From Desulfovibrio psychrotolerans (GTDB taxonomy: Bacteria > Desulfobacterota > Desulfovibrionia > Desulfovibrionales > Desulfovibrionaceae), in the NCBI RefSeq assembly GCF_013340305.1, contig NZ_BLVP01000005.1, positions 62,001 to 126,000 on the forward strand: a stretch of 64,000 nt of DNA. Reading direction: 5' to 3'. The notes under the pieces were generated by a model. The model had not been told where the DNA came from and did not search any database. It saw nothing but the letters and a program-made list of their open reading frames with translations. Position numbers and translations under genes: made by a program. Shown piece after piece: positions 1 to 13,687 of this stretch (its first letter is position 1; each line of letters begins with the position of its first letter).

Positions 1-114
1 ATGTCCGGCATCGGCGTGGCGGAACCGCCTCTCGCATATCCGTCCGGCTTCTTCGGCCAGCTCCTGCCCGCCGCCCGTCCGTGCATTGGCGGAAAATCGC
101 GTTTCCCACATCAT
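1..114 (-). CDS. Possible 5' end of an unidentified minus-strand gene, cut by the window edge
   Basis: Reading leftward from an ATG-ATG pair at 114 gives 38 open codons to the window edge, beginning MMWETRFSAN. A G-rich Shine-Dalgarno-like AAGGGGGG lies about 6 bases upstream on the minus strand. If real, it is transcribed divergently from the histidine kinase, and the two share the 115-381 gap. The fragment is too short to assign to a family. It could also be chance open frame in GC-rich DNA. Confidence 0.35.
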   Translation of the reverse strand, partial: MMWETRFSANARTGGGQELAEEAGRICERRFRHADAGH

Positions 115-381
115 CCGTAGCCCCCCTTATTCCACAGTGCGCGCACCGCCCTTGCGCGCATCATCCTGATTCCCATACCTATTGCAGGAATCGCGCGGCA
201 TGGCAAGAAAACCGCGCCCGCCCTGTGCTTCCCGTCCTTGACGGAACCCTCCGGCTGCATCATTAATACCCCTCCGGACCGGCAGCCGTCCCCCCTGCTT
301 CACAGAACACGGACGATACCGTAGAATAGGCGCGTACCATCATCACATCCGGCAATGCCGGAACAAGACCTCCGAGACCCC

Positions 382-3300
382 ATGCACGGCTCCCGCCCCG
401 CCATATATTCAGCCCTGCTTTTCGCCGCGCTGCTCGCCGCGTTCCTTGTGGTGTCGCCCGCCCATGCGCTGACGCAGAAAGAACGCAAGAACATCCTGTT
501 CCTGAATTCCTATCACAACGGCTACTCGTGGTCAGACACCATCTTCGACGGAATCAAACAGACGCTGGAAGCAAGCGGCTACAGCATTGTCCTGCAAGTA
601 GAATACATGGACTCCAAAAAGTTCCGGTATGAGGAAACGGTCCAGCCGCTGCTCAGCCTCTACCGCGACAAGTTCAGGGGCAAAAAGTTTGATGTCATCA
701 TCGTTTCAGACAACGCCGCCTTCGATTTCATCCTCGAATACGGCGAGCAGCTCTTTCCCGGCGTGCCCGCCGTATTCTGCGGCGTAAACGACTTCAACCC
801 CGCTTCGGTGGCATCACGCAACATCACCGGCGTGGTAGAAAGCTTCGACGTTGCCGCCAATCTGGAATTCGCCCTGCGCATGCACCCTGCCATGCGCCGC
901 ATGGTGGTCATCGGCGACCAGTCCGTCACCGGGGTTGCCATAAGCACGCAGATACGCGAGGCACTCCCCGCCTTCCGCAACAGGCTGACCATAGAATTCT
1001 GGAACGACTACTCTCTGGACCAGATGCTGAACTGGGTGCGCAACGCCGGACCGGACACCTTCTTCTATTTCATCCCCATGTACCGCGACATAGACGGGCA
1101 GTTTTACTCCGCGCAGGAACTGCTCCAGCTGGTACGGGCAAGCACCGGCGCACCGCTCTATTCCAACTGGGCATTCCTGCTGGGCAGCGGCATCACGGGC
1201 GGCAAGCTGCTCTCCGGCGAGGCGCACGGCTCCACCGCCGCCAAACTGGCGATAGAGGTGCTCGGCGGCACGCAGCCCCCCGATATCCCCGTTATCCTGA
1301 GCGGCGAAGAGCAGTGGAAATTCGACTACACCGAGCTGAAACGCCTGCACATAAGCGAAAACCTGCTCCCCAAGGGCGCAACCATCATCAATGCCCCCAA
1401 CCGCTTTTACGAACTGAACAAGCAGGTCTTCTGGACCATCATCGTCAGTCTGGTCATCCTCACCGTCACGCTGGTCATGCTGGTCATGAATATTCTTGAA
1501 AAGCGCTCGGTGGAACAGAAGATCAAAGACCAGCTTTCCTTCCTGCGGCTGCTTATGGACACCATTCCCATCCCCATCTACTCCAAGGATAAATACGGGC
1601 GATACAAGGAATGTAACGTGGCCTTCGAGCGGTTCTTCAACGTGACGCGCGAAGAGATACTAAACCGCAACGAATGGCAGTTGCAGGGCATGGGCCTTTC
1701 ACAACTGCACGATTCCGTAGACAGCGCCCTGCTGCGCGAACCCGGCGTGGCCATATACGAGCAGACCATCACCCCGCCCAGCGGGCAATTGCACAATATC
1801 ATCCTGCACAAGGCCACCAACATAAACGCCCGGTCAGAAATCGCAGGCCTTGTGGGCATCATCTTCGACTTCACCGACCGTAAGAAGGCAGAAGACAGCC
1901 TGCGTGCGGCGGAAGAAAAATACCGCTCCATCTTCGTCAATTCACCGCTGGGCATCTTCCGGCTCAAGCCGGACGGCGACCTTGTGGACATAAACCCGGC
2001 CCTCGCGCACATGGCCGGATATGCCACGCCGGAGGCCATGCTCGAATCGGATTCAGACATCCCCCGCCGCCTCATCAGCGACCTTACCCTCACGGGAGAA
2101 GGAGAAACAGGCGAAGAGGTGCGCACCTACGAAAAGGCCTTTTCCCGCAAAGACGGCTCCACCGTCATAGCCAACATTTCTGTCCGCATCATCCGCGACA
2201 GGCTGGGCAACGTAGACCTGCTGGAAGGCTTCGCGGAAAACGTGACCAAGCGCAAACGCGCGGAAAAGGCACGGCGCGAGTCGGAACGCATGCTCCAGTT
2301 GGTGCTGGACAACATCCCCCAGCTGGTCTCGTGGAAGGACAAAACCCTGCGCTACCTCGGCGCAAACAAATCCTTCTGCGCGTTTTTCGGACTGGACGGG
2401 CCGGGAGAACTCGCGGGCAAAACCAACCGCGACATCATGCCCTACCCGCCGGATGCGGAAGAACTGTTCGCCGCAGAACAGCGCGTGGTGGCAGAAAACA
2501 ACGCCCAGTACCAGACCCGGCTTGCCATCACCGGGCCGCACGGCGAAATGGTATGGCTGGAGACCAACCGCGTTCCCCTGCATGGCGACGACGGCGAGGT
2601 CGTGGGCCTGCTCACGGCGGCAGAAGACATCACCCAACGCATCAATCTGGAACGCCAGTTGCTCCAGTCACAAAAAATGGAGGCCATCGGCACCCTTGCG
2701 GGCGGCATATCGCACGACTTCAACAACATCCTCACCTCCATCATCAACTCCGTAGAACTGGCCCTGATGGATATTGAAGAAGACTCGCATACATGGACCG
2801 ACATGGTGCGCGCCCTGCGCGCAGCCCAGCGCGGCAGCCAGCTGGTAAAACAGATACTCACCTTCAGCCGTCCCTCCATGGAAGGCTTCATCACCACAAA
2901 CATCAACGACGTGCTGAGCGAGGCTCTGGGCATCATCAAGGCCTCCATGCCCCGCAACATAGATATCCGGGAACACACGGAGCAGGTGCAGGCCGTAACC
3001 ATGGCAGACCCCACCCAGATTCATCAGGTCGTCATGAACCTGTGCACAAATGCCTTCCACTCCCTGCGCAACTACGGCGGCGTGCTGGAACTTTCGCTGG
3101 ACAAGACCCGTCTGGACGAAGAGGACGCCAAACTCATCAACGTCACGCCGGGCAACTATTTTGTGCTCTCCGTGGCGGACAACGGTCCCGGCATCGCACC
3201 GGAGATACTGGACAAAATCTTTGACCCCTTCTTCACCACCAAGGGCAAGACAGAAGGCACAGGACTGGGGCTGGCCGTTGTGCACGGCATCATCAAGGCC

Positions 3301-3789
3301 CACCGTGGCGGCATTCTGGTGCACAGCCGCCCCTTCCAGCGCACTGCGTTCGAAATATACCTCCCCAGCATGGAAGACGCGCAAAACCCGCAGGAAGCAG
3401 GCGTAAGCCAACCCCTGCACGGGGCAGGGCGCATCCTCTTTGTGGAAGATGACGAAGACCAGCTGCAGACCATTCCCCGTGTGCTGGAAAACCTCGGCTA
3501 TACGGTGCAGGCTGCCGCCCACCCGGCCGATGCGCTTGCCATGCTGCAACACACCCCCACGGCGTGGGACCTGCTCATCACCGACTTTGACATGCCCGAC
3601 ATCAACGGGCTGGAACTGGCGGAAGAGGTGCTCGGCGTGGCCCCCGGCCTGCCCGTCATCCTCGTTTCCGGGCGCGATGTGGCCTCGCAGGGGGCGGGCA
3701 CCATTCCCAACATCCGCAGCGTGGTCAGCAAGCCGTACAACCGTAATACGCTGGCAGAAGCCATCCGCAAGGTGCTTACCCGAACATGA
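382..3789 (+). CDS. Membrane hybrid sensor histidine kinase with ABC-type substrate-binding sensor, three PAS domains and a receiver (LurS-like)
   Basis: This is a 1135-residue hybrid kinase. Residues 1-30 form a signal peptide ending near PAHA. Residues about 31-345 resemble the periplasmic ABC-substrate-binding sensor fold, and one membrane span follows at about 349-371. Three PAS domains start near 385, 514 and 637. The HisKA box (GGISHDFNN) puts the phospho-acceptor at His778; the ATPase motifs DNGPGI and GTGLGL lie near 933 and 960. The C-terminal receiver (FVEDDED) has its acceptor Asp at 1068 in DFDMPD. The Met at 382 is preferred over the one at 355 because it opens the signal peptide, but no strong ribosome site precedes either. 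Position beside a sigma-54 regulator and the PFOR/lactate genes matches the LurSR pair of Desulfovibrio. A periplasmic organic-acid ligand is inferred. Confidence 0.9.
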   Translation: MHGSRPAIYSALLFAALLAAFLVVSPAHALTQKERKNILFLNSYHNGYSWSDTIFDGIKQTLEASGYSIVLQVEYMDSKKFRYEETVQPLLSLYRDKFRGKKFDVIIVSDNAAFDFILEYGEQLFPGVPAVFCGVNDFNPASVASRNITGVVESFDVAANLEFALRMHPAMRRMVVIGDQSVTGVAISTQIREALPAFRNRLTIEFWNDYSLDQMLNWVRNAGPDTFFYFIPMYRDIDGQFYSAQELLQLVRASTGAPLYSNWAFLLGSGITGGKLLSGEAHGSTAAKLAIEVLGGTQPPDIPVILSGEEQWKFDYTELKRLHISENLLPKGATIINAPNRFYELNKQVFWTIIVSLVILTVTLVMLVMNILEKRSVEQKIKDQLSFLRLLMDTIPIPIYSKDKYGRYKECNVAFERFFNVTREEILNRNEWQLQGMGLSQLHDSVDSALLREPGVAIYEQTITPPSGQLHNIILHKATNINARSEIAGLVGIIFDFTDRKKAEDSLRAAEEKYRSIFVNSPLGIFRLKPDGDLVDINPALAHMAGYATPEAMLESDSDIPRRLISDLTLTGEGETGEEVRTYEKAFSRKDGSTVIANISVRIIRDRLGNVDLLEGFAENVTKRKRAEKARRESERMLQLVLDNIPQLVSWKDKTLRYLGANKSFCAFFGLDGPGELAGKTNRDIMPYPPDAEELFAAEQRVVAENNAQYQTRLAITGPHGEMVWLETNRVPLHGDDGEVVGLLTAAEDITQRINLERQLLQSQKMEAIGTLAGGISHDFNNILTSIINSVELALMDIEEDSHTWTDMVRALRAAQRGSQLVKQILTFSRPSMEGFITTNINDVLSEALGIIKASMPRNIDIREHTEQVQAVTMADPTQIHQVVMNLCTNAFHSLRNYGGVLELSLDKTRLDEEDAKLINVTPGNYFVLSVADNGPGIAPEILDKIFDPFFTTKGKTEGTGLGLAVVHGIIKAHRGGILVHSRPFQRTAFEIYLPSMEDAQNPQEAGVSQPLHGAGRILFVEDDEDQLQTIPRVLENLGYTVQAAAHPADALAMLQHTPTAWDLLITDFDMPDINGLELAEEVLGVAPGLPVILVSGRDVASQGAGTIPNIRSVVSKPYNRNTLAEAIRKVLTRT

Positions 3790-3817
3790 GACCGGCCAAG
3801 AGACCAGTTGTGCGTCT

Positions 3818-3925
3818 GGTCATACCCTTGGCCATACCCTTGGTCATATGCACAGACATGCGCCCGGGCACAATCCCGGGCACGATTTGAGCCACAATAT
3901 GGGGCATGCTCGCGGGCATGCTCTC
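3818..3925. repeat. Nine-unit 12-bp tandem repeat (GGNCAY-N6)
   Basis: Nine 12-bp units in perfect register start at 3818, 3830, 3842, 3854, 3866, 3878, 3890, 3902 and 3914. Each opens with a GGTCAT, GGCCAT, GGGCAC or GGGCAT-like hexamer followed by a variable hexamer such as ACCCTT. In one plus-strand frame the units read as Gly-His-X-X repeats, but that frame has no own start codon. The array lies in the 311-bp gap between the kinase and its regulator. Confidence 0.85.
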
Positions 3926-4100
3926 TATGACCTCAGGCAAAGCAGGCCATGCCTCCCCTCTGTATGCTCCGACACCAAACAGAGGCTTTACAAGCGACCC
4001 GTTTCTGGGAATGATGCGGATGTGAGCATCACTGGCTTTTTGTAGAGCGGCATATGTTTGACCGCTCAACCCAACCACAAGACTTCCCAAGCAGACACCC

Positions 4101-5594
4101 ATGCCCAACATCCTGATCATAGACGACGACCTCCACGTGTGCGAAACCCTCCAGAGTCTCGTCGCGCGTCTCAACTATACCGGCAGGGCGGCAAACACCA
4201 TTGCCGCCGGACTCAAGGCGTTGCAGGAAGAACAGTTCGACGTGGTGTTTCTGGATATCCGCCTCCCGGACGGAAACGGCCTGAACGCCCTGCCCCAGAT
4301 CCGCAGTGCCAAAGATGCGCCGGAAGTCATCATCCTCACCGGAAGGGGCGACCCGGACGGCGCGGAACTGGCCATTCAGGGCGGCGTGTGGGATTATCTG
4401 GTCAAACCCACCCCCATAAAGCAGACCACGCTCACCCTCAAACGCGCCCTGCAGTACCGTGAAGAAAAGCTGAGCAAAAGTCCGGCACCCGTGGTGCTGA
4501 ATCTGGAAAACCTCATCGGCATAAGCGCCGCCATGCGGGAGTGCTTCAATCTGGTGGCACAGGCAGCCTCCACAGATGCCAACGTGCTCATCACCGGAGA
4601 GACCGGCACAGGCAAAGAGCTTACCGCCCGCACCGTACATGCAAACAGCCTGCGCCGTGACAACCGCTTCGTGGTGGTAGACTGCGCCGCCCTTACGGAA
4701 ACACTGGTGGAATCAACCCTCTTCGGTCATAAAAAGGGGTCCTTCACCGGCGCGCAGCAAGATCAGGACGGACTGGTCAAGGTGGCGGACAAAGGCACCC
4801 TCTTTCTGGACGAAGTGGGCGAGATGCCTCTCTCCATCCAAAAATCCTTCTTGCGTTTCCTGCAGGAGCGGGTCTTCCGCCCCGTGGGCGGCACGCAGGA
4901 AATAAAGAGCGATTTCCGCCTCATTTCCGCAACCAACAAAGATCTGGACCAGATGGTGGAACGCGGCGAATTCCGCAAAGACCTGCTCTTCCGCCTGAAG
5001 ACCATGCACATAGAACTGCCCCCGCTGCGCCTGCGCTGCGACGACCTCAAGCCCCTTGCCATGTTCTATGTGAACAGGCTGTGCGAGCAGTATGGCGTGC
5101 CCAACAAGGGCTTCTCCTCAGACTTTTTCGGCACGCTGGCAGGCAACGACTGGCCGGGCAACGTGCGCGAACTGTTCAACGTGCTGGAACGCGCCTTCGT
5201 TTCATCCGGCATGGAATCCATGCTCTATGCCATGCACCTGCCGCACGACCTGCGCATAAAGGTGGCCAAGGCCAACCTTTCCCGCACCCCCGGCGAGACA
5301 TGCTCAAATACCTTTTCTCAGGTGCCCGCACCACCTGCTGCATCGTCAGCGGCCGGGGCATCCCCTGCTCTTTCGTCTGAAAAAACAGACACAGATTTCG
5401 AACAATCCCTCGCCGCGTCCCTTGCCGCCATGCACCTGCCGGAGCTCAAAGATATGAAAAAACTGCTCGAACGCCTGTATATCGAGGCGCTTATCGTCCA
5501 GACAGGCGGCAACGTGCAAGAAATCATCAGCCGTTCCGGGCTGTCCCGGTCGCATTTTTATGCGTTGCTCAAAAAGAATAATATCAACCTGTAA
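4101..5594 (+). CDS. lurR: Sigma-54-dependent response regulator, NtrC family (LurR-like)
   Basis: This 497-residue enhancer-binding protein activates sigma-54 RNA polymerase after phosphorylation. The receiver covers about 1-120 with acceptor Asp52 (FLDIRLPDG). The AAA+ domain spans about 140-375, with Walker A GETGTGKE near 166, Walker B LFLDEVGEM near 234 and the sigma-54 contact loop near 213. That loop reads GSFTGA rather than the commoner GAFTGA, a conservative change. A proline/alanine linker leads to a Fis-type helix-turn-helix at the C-terminus (RSGLSRSHFYALL). It follows the hybrid kinase on the same strand and precedes the PFOR operon, whose upstream gap holds a sigma-54-like element. 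The gene name rests on this arrangement, which matches the lactate-utilisation regulator LurR of Desulfovibrio. The Shine-Dalgarno before ATG 4101 is weak. Confidence 0.85.
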   Translation: MPNILIIDDDLHVCETLQSLVARLNYTGRAANTIAAGLKALQEEQFDVVFLDIRLPDGNGLNALPQIRSAKDAPEVIILTGRGDPDGAELAIQGGVWDYLVKPTPIKQTTLTLKRALQYREEKLSKSPAPVVLNLENLIGISAAMRECFNLVAQAASTDANVLITGETGTGKELTARTVHANSLRRDNRFVVVDCAALTETLVESTLFGHKKGSFTGAQQDQDGLVKVADKGTLFLDEVGEMPLSIQKSFLRFLQERVFRPVGGTQEIKSDFRLISATNKDLDQMVERGEFRKDLLFRLKTMHIELPPLRLRCDDLKPLAMFYVNRLCEQYGVPNKGFSSDFFGTLAGNDWPGNVRELFNVLERAFVSSGMESMLYAMHLPHDLRIKVAKANLSRTPGETCSNTFSQVPAPPAASSAAGASPALSSEKTDTDFEQSLAASLAAMHLPELKDMKKLLERLYIEALIVQTGGNVQEIISRSGLSRSHFYALLKKNNINL

Positions 5595-9738
<4,144 letters not shown>

Positions 9739-10126
9739 CTGATTAATGGCCGTGCGGGCATGCCGGGCCGGACGTTCCGGCCCGGCACCCGCACTTGAAT
9801 TGTAGCAACCGTATAACTGCCTGAAGACTCCGAGCGCCTGTTCTGTGGGTGATGCGCGTCACGAAGCATATGCCGGCTTCCGTGAAAAGCGATCTGGGCG
9901 CAACCGGATATTCGGCACAACCGTACCCGTAAGGGATGTGTGGTTTCGTTAGGCAGTTCGGCAAGGAATACGCAAAAACAACGCCGGGTACCACGGTTCA
10001 GGAAAAGCACAGGGCATCGCTGCAATTGTTGCCCCGTAAACTGCCCCGAACAAGATTGCGGTACCTCAGCGTCACAGCCTTTCCTGATCGATACTGCAAC
10101 AAGAATTAACAGGAGGAGTTGGAAAA
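9739..10126. other. 388-bp gap between PFOR and lactate permease
   Basis: Apart from the GC-rich hairpin just after the PFOR stop, nothing recognisable was found. The short open frames have no ribosome site and no family resemblance. Loose complementarity between a GGCAGTTCGG segment near 9953 and a CTGCCCCGAAC segment near 10041 might form a weak long-range stem, but this is not convincing. The permease is preceded by AGGAGGAG. Confidence 0.5.
9752..9794 (+). promoter_or_regulatory. GC-rich intercistronic hairpin after the PFOR gene
   Basis: GTGCGGG pairs with CCCGCAC and an inner GCCGGGCCGG pairs with CCGGCCCGGC around an ACGTT loop. The total is about 17 base pairs with a small asymmetric bulge. 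No T-run follows, so it looks like an mRNA stabiliser or processing block rather than a classical terminator. Confidence 0.75.
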
Positions 10127-11806
10127 ATGCATGCTTTCTTGGCTTTTACACCAATCCTGGTCGTCTTCGTTCTGCTGGTTATGATGCGCTGGCCCGCCAA
10201 ACACGCCATGCCCGTTGTTTGGCTTTACACCGGTGCCATGGGCATCTTCCTCTGGGGAATGGACGTCACCAGGGTTGTTGCCTCCAGCCTTCAGGGTGTT
10301 TTCATTGCCGCCACGATCCTCTACATCGTGTTCGGCGCAATCCTGATGCTTAACACGCTTACCTTCAGCGGCGCAGTGACCACCATCCGTCAGGGCTTTA
10401 TGGATATCAGCCCCGACCGCCGCATTCAGGCAATCATCGTGGCCTTCCTCTTCGGTGCGTTCATCGAAGGTGCAGCCGGCTTCGGTACTCCTGCGGCCAT
10501 TGCCGCCCCCCTGCTGGTCGTGCTGGGCTTCCCGGCCATCGCCGCCGTCCTCATGGCTCTGATCATCCAGAGCACCCCGGTGTCCTTCGGTGCCGTAGGT
10601 ACGCCCATCCTTCTGGGTGTGCGCACCGGTCTGGATGCCGCCCCCGTGCACGCCATGCTCGGCACTGAAAAGTTCACCGACCCGGCCTTCATGGCTTACC
10701 TGCTGAAGATCGCCTCCAACGTGGCTATCTTCCACGGCATCATCGGCACCCTGATTCCCACCTTCCTGTGCATCATGCTCACCCGCTTCTTCGGACAGAA
10801 CAAGTCCTGGAAGGAAGGTCTGGAAGCAGCTCCCTTCGCCATCTTCGCCGGTCTGTGCTTCACCATTCCTTACATGATCGTGGGTGTGACCCTCGGCCCC
10901 GACTTCCCGTCCCTCATCGCTCCCCTCTTTGCTCTGCCCGTGGTCATCACGGCTGCCAAGAAGGGCTTCCTGGTTCCCAAGCGTGTATGGGACTTCCCCC
11001 CGGAATCCCAGTGGGGCTCCGACTGGATGGGCAGCCTGAAGGCCGACTCCAGCGAAAAGAACGGCAAGACCAAGGTTTCCCTGCTCGCCGCTTGGGTTCC
11101 CTACCTGATCGTTGCCCTGCTGCTGGTGCTCAGCCGTACCTGGGCCCCGCTCAAGGCTTTCCTGACCAGCCCTGCGGTGACCATCAACTACAGCAACATC
11201 CTCGGCACCGGCCTGTCCACCAACGCTCAGATGCTGTACCTTCCCGGTACCATCTTCATCGTGACCGTGGCCCTTACCTTCTTCATCCAGAAGATGCGTA
11301 GCGAAGATATGGTCAAGGCCATCGGCGTTTCCGCCAAGACCATGGTCGGTGCCAGCGTGGCCCTCGGCTTTGCCGTGCCCATGGTGCGTATCTTCATCAA
11401 CTCCGGCGTGAACGAAGCCGGCCTTGCCAGCATGCCGCTGACTCTGGCCAACGGCGTTTCCGCCATTGCCGGTACCGCATGGCCCGCCTTCGCATCCATC
11501 ATCGGTGCTCTGGGCGCGTTCATCGCAGGCAGTAACACCGTCAGTAACATGATGTTCTCGCTCTTCCAGTTCGGCGTTGCCGACCAGATCGGTGCCCCCG
11601 CCACCATCATCGTGGCCCTGCAGGCCATCGGCGGTGCAGCGGGCAACATGATCTGCGTGCACAACGTCGTGGCCGCATGCGCCACCGTCGGCCTTGTGGG
11701 CGTGGAAGGCAAGCTCATCAAGTTTGCTCTTATCCCCATGACCTACTACGTGGCATTCGCAGGCATCCTTGGCCTCATCGCGGTTTCCATGGGTCTGGGT
11801 TTCTAG
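10127..11806 (+). CDS. lctP: L-lactate permease (LctP/LldP family)
   Basis: This 559-residue polytopic membrane protein carries lactate across the inner membrane, by lactate-proton symport in the characterised family members. It opens [22 protein letters not shown] and contains at least twelve hydrophobic spans. The diagnostic glycine-rich block [17 protein letters not shown] lies at about 107-123, and [18 protein letters not shown] lies near the end, as in the family. An AGGAGGAG ribosome site precedes the start. It sits between PFOR and the lactate dehydrogenase pair. Unlike many annotated operons, it is separated from both by gaps of about 390 and 490 bases with strong hairpins. Confidence 0.95.
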   Translation: MHAFLAFTPILVVFVLLVMMRWPAKHAMPVVWLYTGAMGIFLWGMDVTRVVASSLQGVFIAATILYIVFGAILMLNTLTFSGAVTTIRQGFMDISPDRRIQAIIVAFLFGAFIEGAAGFGTPAAIAAPLLVVLGFPAIAAVLMALIIQSTPVSFGAVGTPILLGVRTGLDAAPVHAMLGTEKFTDPAFMAYLLKIASNVAIFHGIIGTLIPTFLCIMLTRFFGQNKSWKEGLEAAPFAIFAGLCFTIPYMIVGVTLGPDFPSLIAPLFALPVVITAAKKGFLVPKRVWDFPPESQWGSDWMGSLKADSSEKNGKTKVSLLAAWVPYLIVALLLVLSRTWAPLKAFLTSPAVTINYSNILGTGLSTNAQMLYLPGTIFIVTVALTFFIQKMRSEDMVKAIGVSAKTMVGASVALGFAVPMVRIFINSGVNEAGLASMPLTLANGVSAIAGTAWPAFASIIGALGAFIAGSNTVSNMMFSLFQFGVADQIGAPATIIVALQAIGGAAGNMICVHNVVAACATVGLVGVEGKLIKFALIPMTYYVAFAGILGLIAVSMGLGF

Positions 11807-11813
11807 CATGAAT

Positions 11814-11842
11814 ACAGGGGCGCGGAACACCCGCGCCCCTGT
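11814..11842 (+). terminator. Hairpin after lactate permease, possible partial terminator
   Basis: ACAGGGGCGCGG pairs perfectly with CCGCGCCCCTGT around an AACAC loop. It is followed by CCTAAATTTT, a weak T-rich tail. It starts eight bases after the permease stop codon. It could end a fraction of transcripts or stabilise the upstream mRNA. Confidence 0.6.
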
Positions 11843-12112
11843 CCTAAATTTTGCACCGCAGCACCCGCCTGTACCAGTGCACCTGCGGTGCCATGAAGTT
11901 GAAATAACGCCGTATTCTCCGCACAGTCGCTTTTTCCGGGTGGTGCGCCCACAGCACACGGAAAAGGGCTGGCAGAAAGAATAGGCAGAAAGAGCAGGCC
12001 GCATGACACGGCTGTAAACGGAAAGGGCGTAACGCGGACGCAAGCCGCCCACCTCCCGCAGACCCCATGCCCCCAAGCTCTTTCAAGATATGTTCTACCC
12101 CCCGTCTCTTGT

Positions 12113-12142
12113 CGGGAGCGGGATGCGCGATACCCGCTCCCG
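12113..12142 (+). promoter_or_regulatory. Leader hairpin upstream of the lactate dehydrogenase pair
   Basis: CGGGAGCGGG pairs with CCCGCTCCCG across a ten-base loop. No T-run follows. It lies 38 bases before the terminator-like stem at 12181, so the two could be parts of one leader. Confidence 0.5.
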
Positions 12143-12180
12143 GCAATCAAGACGGTGGTGCTCCCAGCAAACGTTGGTCA

Positions 12181-12216
12181 ACGGAGCGGTCTACCACAGG
12201 TTGCTCCGTCTTTTTT
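12181..12216 (+). terminator. Terminator-like stem with T-run inside the lactate operon
   Basis: ACGGAGC pairs with GCTCCGT across a 15-base loop and is followed at once by CTTTTTT, the form of a Rho-independent terminator. It stands 80 bases before the dehydrogenase start codon, facing the direction of transcription. This makes it either the end of the por-lctP transcript or an attenuator. Confidence 0.6.
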
Positions 12217-12295
12217 CACCGCTCCTGCCTCCCGTTGCCGGATATCGGGGCAGAAAGCGGCAGACCCTAAAACGCCCTTTCGGAGGAACTTCTCC

Positions 12296-13684
12296 ATGCT
12301 CAGTGAATCGCTCATCAAGGAATTCAAGTCCATCGTAGGCGACGAAAACGTCTTCACCACCGAAGCCGACCGTCAGTCCTACTCGTACGATTCCGCCGTG
12401 CTCGAACCTGTTGTCCCCGCATTGGTTGTTCGCCCGACCAATTCCGAGCAGCTCGGCAAGGTCGTTGCCCTGTGTAACGAGAACAACAACCCCATCACCG
12501 TGCGCGGTGCAGGCACCAATCTTTCCGGCGGCACCATCCCGGACAAGCGCGACGGCATCGTGGTGCTCACCAACGGCCTGAACAAAATTCTGGAAATCAA
12601 CGAACAGGACCTCTACGCCGTGGTACAGCCCGGTGTGGTCACCGCCAAATTCGCCGCAGAAGTGGCCAAGCGCGGCCTCTTCTATCCCCCGGACCCGGGT
12701 TCACAGGCTGTCTCCACCCTCGGCGGCAACGTTGCAGAAAACGCGGGCGGCCTGCGCGGTCTCAAGTACGGCGTTACCAAAGACTACGTCATGGGCATGG
12801 AGTTCTTTGACGTGAACGGCCAACTGGTCAAGACCGGCTCGCGCACCGTCAAGTGTGTCACCGGCTACAATCTTGCCGGACTCATGGCCGCTTCCGAAGG
12901 CACCCTCGGCGTATTCAACGAAATCATCCTCAAGCTCACCCCGCCCCCGGCAGCCTCCAAGGCCATGATGGCCGTGTTCGACGACGTGAACAAAGCTTCC
13001 GAGGCCGTGGCAGGCATCATTGCCGCCCACGTGGTTCCCTGTACCCTCGAGTTCATGGACCAGGCCTGCATGCGTTACGTAGAAGACTTCACCAAGGCCG
13101 GTCTGCCTGTAGATTCCGCCGCCATCCTGCTTATCGAGGTGGACGGACACCCCGCACAGGTGGCCGATGAAGCCGAAACCGTGGTCAAGGTGCTGGAAAA
13201 GACCGGCGCCACCAAGATCGTTGTCGCCAAGGACGCCGCAGAAAAGCTCAAGCTGTGGGAAGCCCGCCGCAACGCGCTGCCTTCCCTTGCCCGCGCCCGT
13301 CCCACCACCGTGCTGGAAGACGCCACCGTGCCGCGCTCGCAGATCCCGGCCATGGTCGCCGCCATCAACAACATCGCCAAGAAGTACGACATCCAGATCG
13401 GCACCTTCGGTCACGCCGGTGACGGCAACCTGCACCCCACCATCCTGTGCGACAAGCGCGATACCAAGGAATTCCACCGCGTGGAAGCAGCCGTGGACGA
13501 AATCTTCGACGTGGCCCTTTCGCTCAAGGGCACCCTTTCCGGTGAGCACGGCATAGGCATGGCCAAGTCCAAGTGGATGGAGAAGGAAACCTCCCGCGCC
13601 ACCATCGAGTACTCGCTGAACATGAAAAAGGCCATTGACCCCAAGAATATTCTGAACCCCGGCAAGATCATTGCGGGGAGGTAA
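12296..13684 (+). CDS. glcD: FAD-linked D-lactate/glycolate dehydrogenase, GlcD-type subunit
   Basis: This is a 462-residue flavoprotein of the vanillyl-alcohol-oxidase fold family. The FAD-binding half contains VRGAGTNLSGG and PPDPGSQAVSTLGGNVAEN. The C-terminal half carries GTFGHAGDGNLHPTI and LSGEHGIGMAKSKW, typical of GlcD/Dld proteins. In this context it should oxidise lactate to pyruvate with electrons passed to the iron-sulfur partner encoded next. ATG 12296 is chosen because CGGAGGAACTTCTCC stands just before it; the frame is open 47 codons further upstream, but that part reads through leader structure. The stop is three bases before the start of the partner gene, so the two are coupled. 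D- versus L-lactate specificity cannot be read from sequence. Confidence 0.92.
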   Translation: MLSESLIKEFKSIVGDENVFTTEADRQSYSYDSAVLEPVVPALVVRPTNSEQLGKVVALCNENNNPITVRGAGTNLSGGTIPDKRDGIVVLTNGLNKILEINEQDLYAVVQPGVVTAKFAAEVAKRGLFYPPDPGSQAVSTLGGNVAENAGGLRGLKYGVTKDYVMGMEFFDVNGQLVKTGSRTVKCVTGYNLAGLMAASEGTLGVFNEIILKLTPPPAASKAMMAVFDDVNKASEAVAGIIAAHVVPCTLEFMDQACMRYVEDFTKAGLPVDSAAILLIEVDGHPAQVADEAETVVKVLEKTGATKIVVAKDAAEKLKLWEARRNALPSLARARPTTVLEDATVPRSQIPAMVAAINNIAKKYDIQIGTFGHAGDGNLHPTILCDKRDTKEFHRVEAAVDEIFDVALSLKGTLSGEHGIGMAKSKWMEKETSRATIEYSLNMKKAIDPKNILNPGKIIAGR

Positions 13685-13687
13685 ATC

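Larger units (their letters stand above)
11807..12295. other. 489-bp structured gap between lactate permease and lactate dehydrogenase
   Basis: No gene is supported here. The gap contains a perfect 12-bp hairpin just after the permease, a 10-bp hairpin at 12113-12142 and a terminator-like stem with a T-run at 12181-12216. The dehydrogenase start follows 80 bases after the T-run, preceded by GGAGG. Frames in the gap lack coding character. Confidence 0.6.

Noticed and set aside
81-266. A 61-codon plus-strand frame in the left-edge gap
   Set aside because: It has no ribosome site and a His/Arg/Pro-rich product, and it overlaps the better-supported minus-strand partial frame.
3786-3890. A 34-codon frame starting at the ATGA overlap with the kinase stop (MRPAKRPVVRLVIPLAIPLV...)
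   Set aside because: It is encoded by the 12-bp repeat itself and has no ribosome site; the overlap alone is weak evidence.
3818-3925. The Gly-His-X-X reading of the 12-bp repeat as a real metal-binding protein
   Set aside because: No start codon exists in that frame downstream of the kinase; it was kept as a finding but not as a gene.
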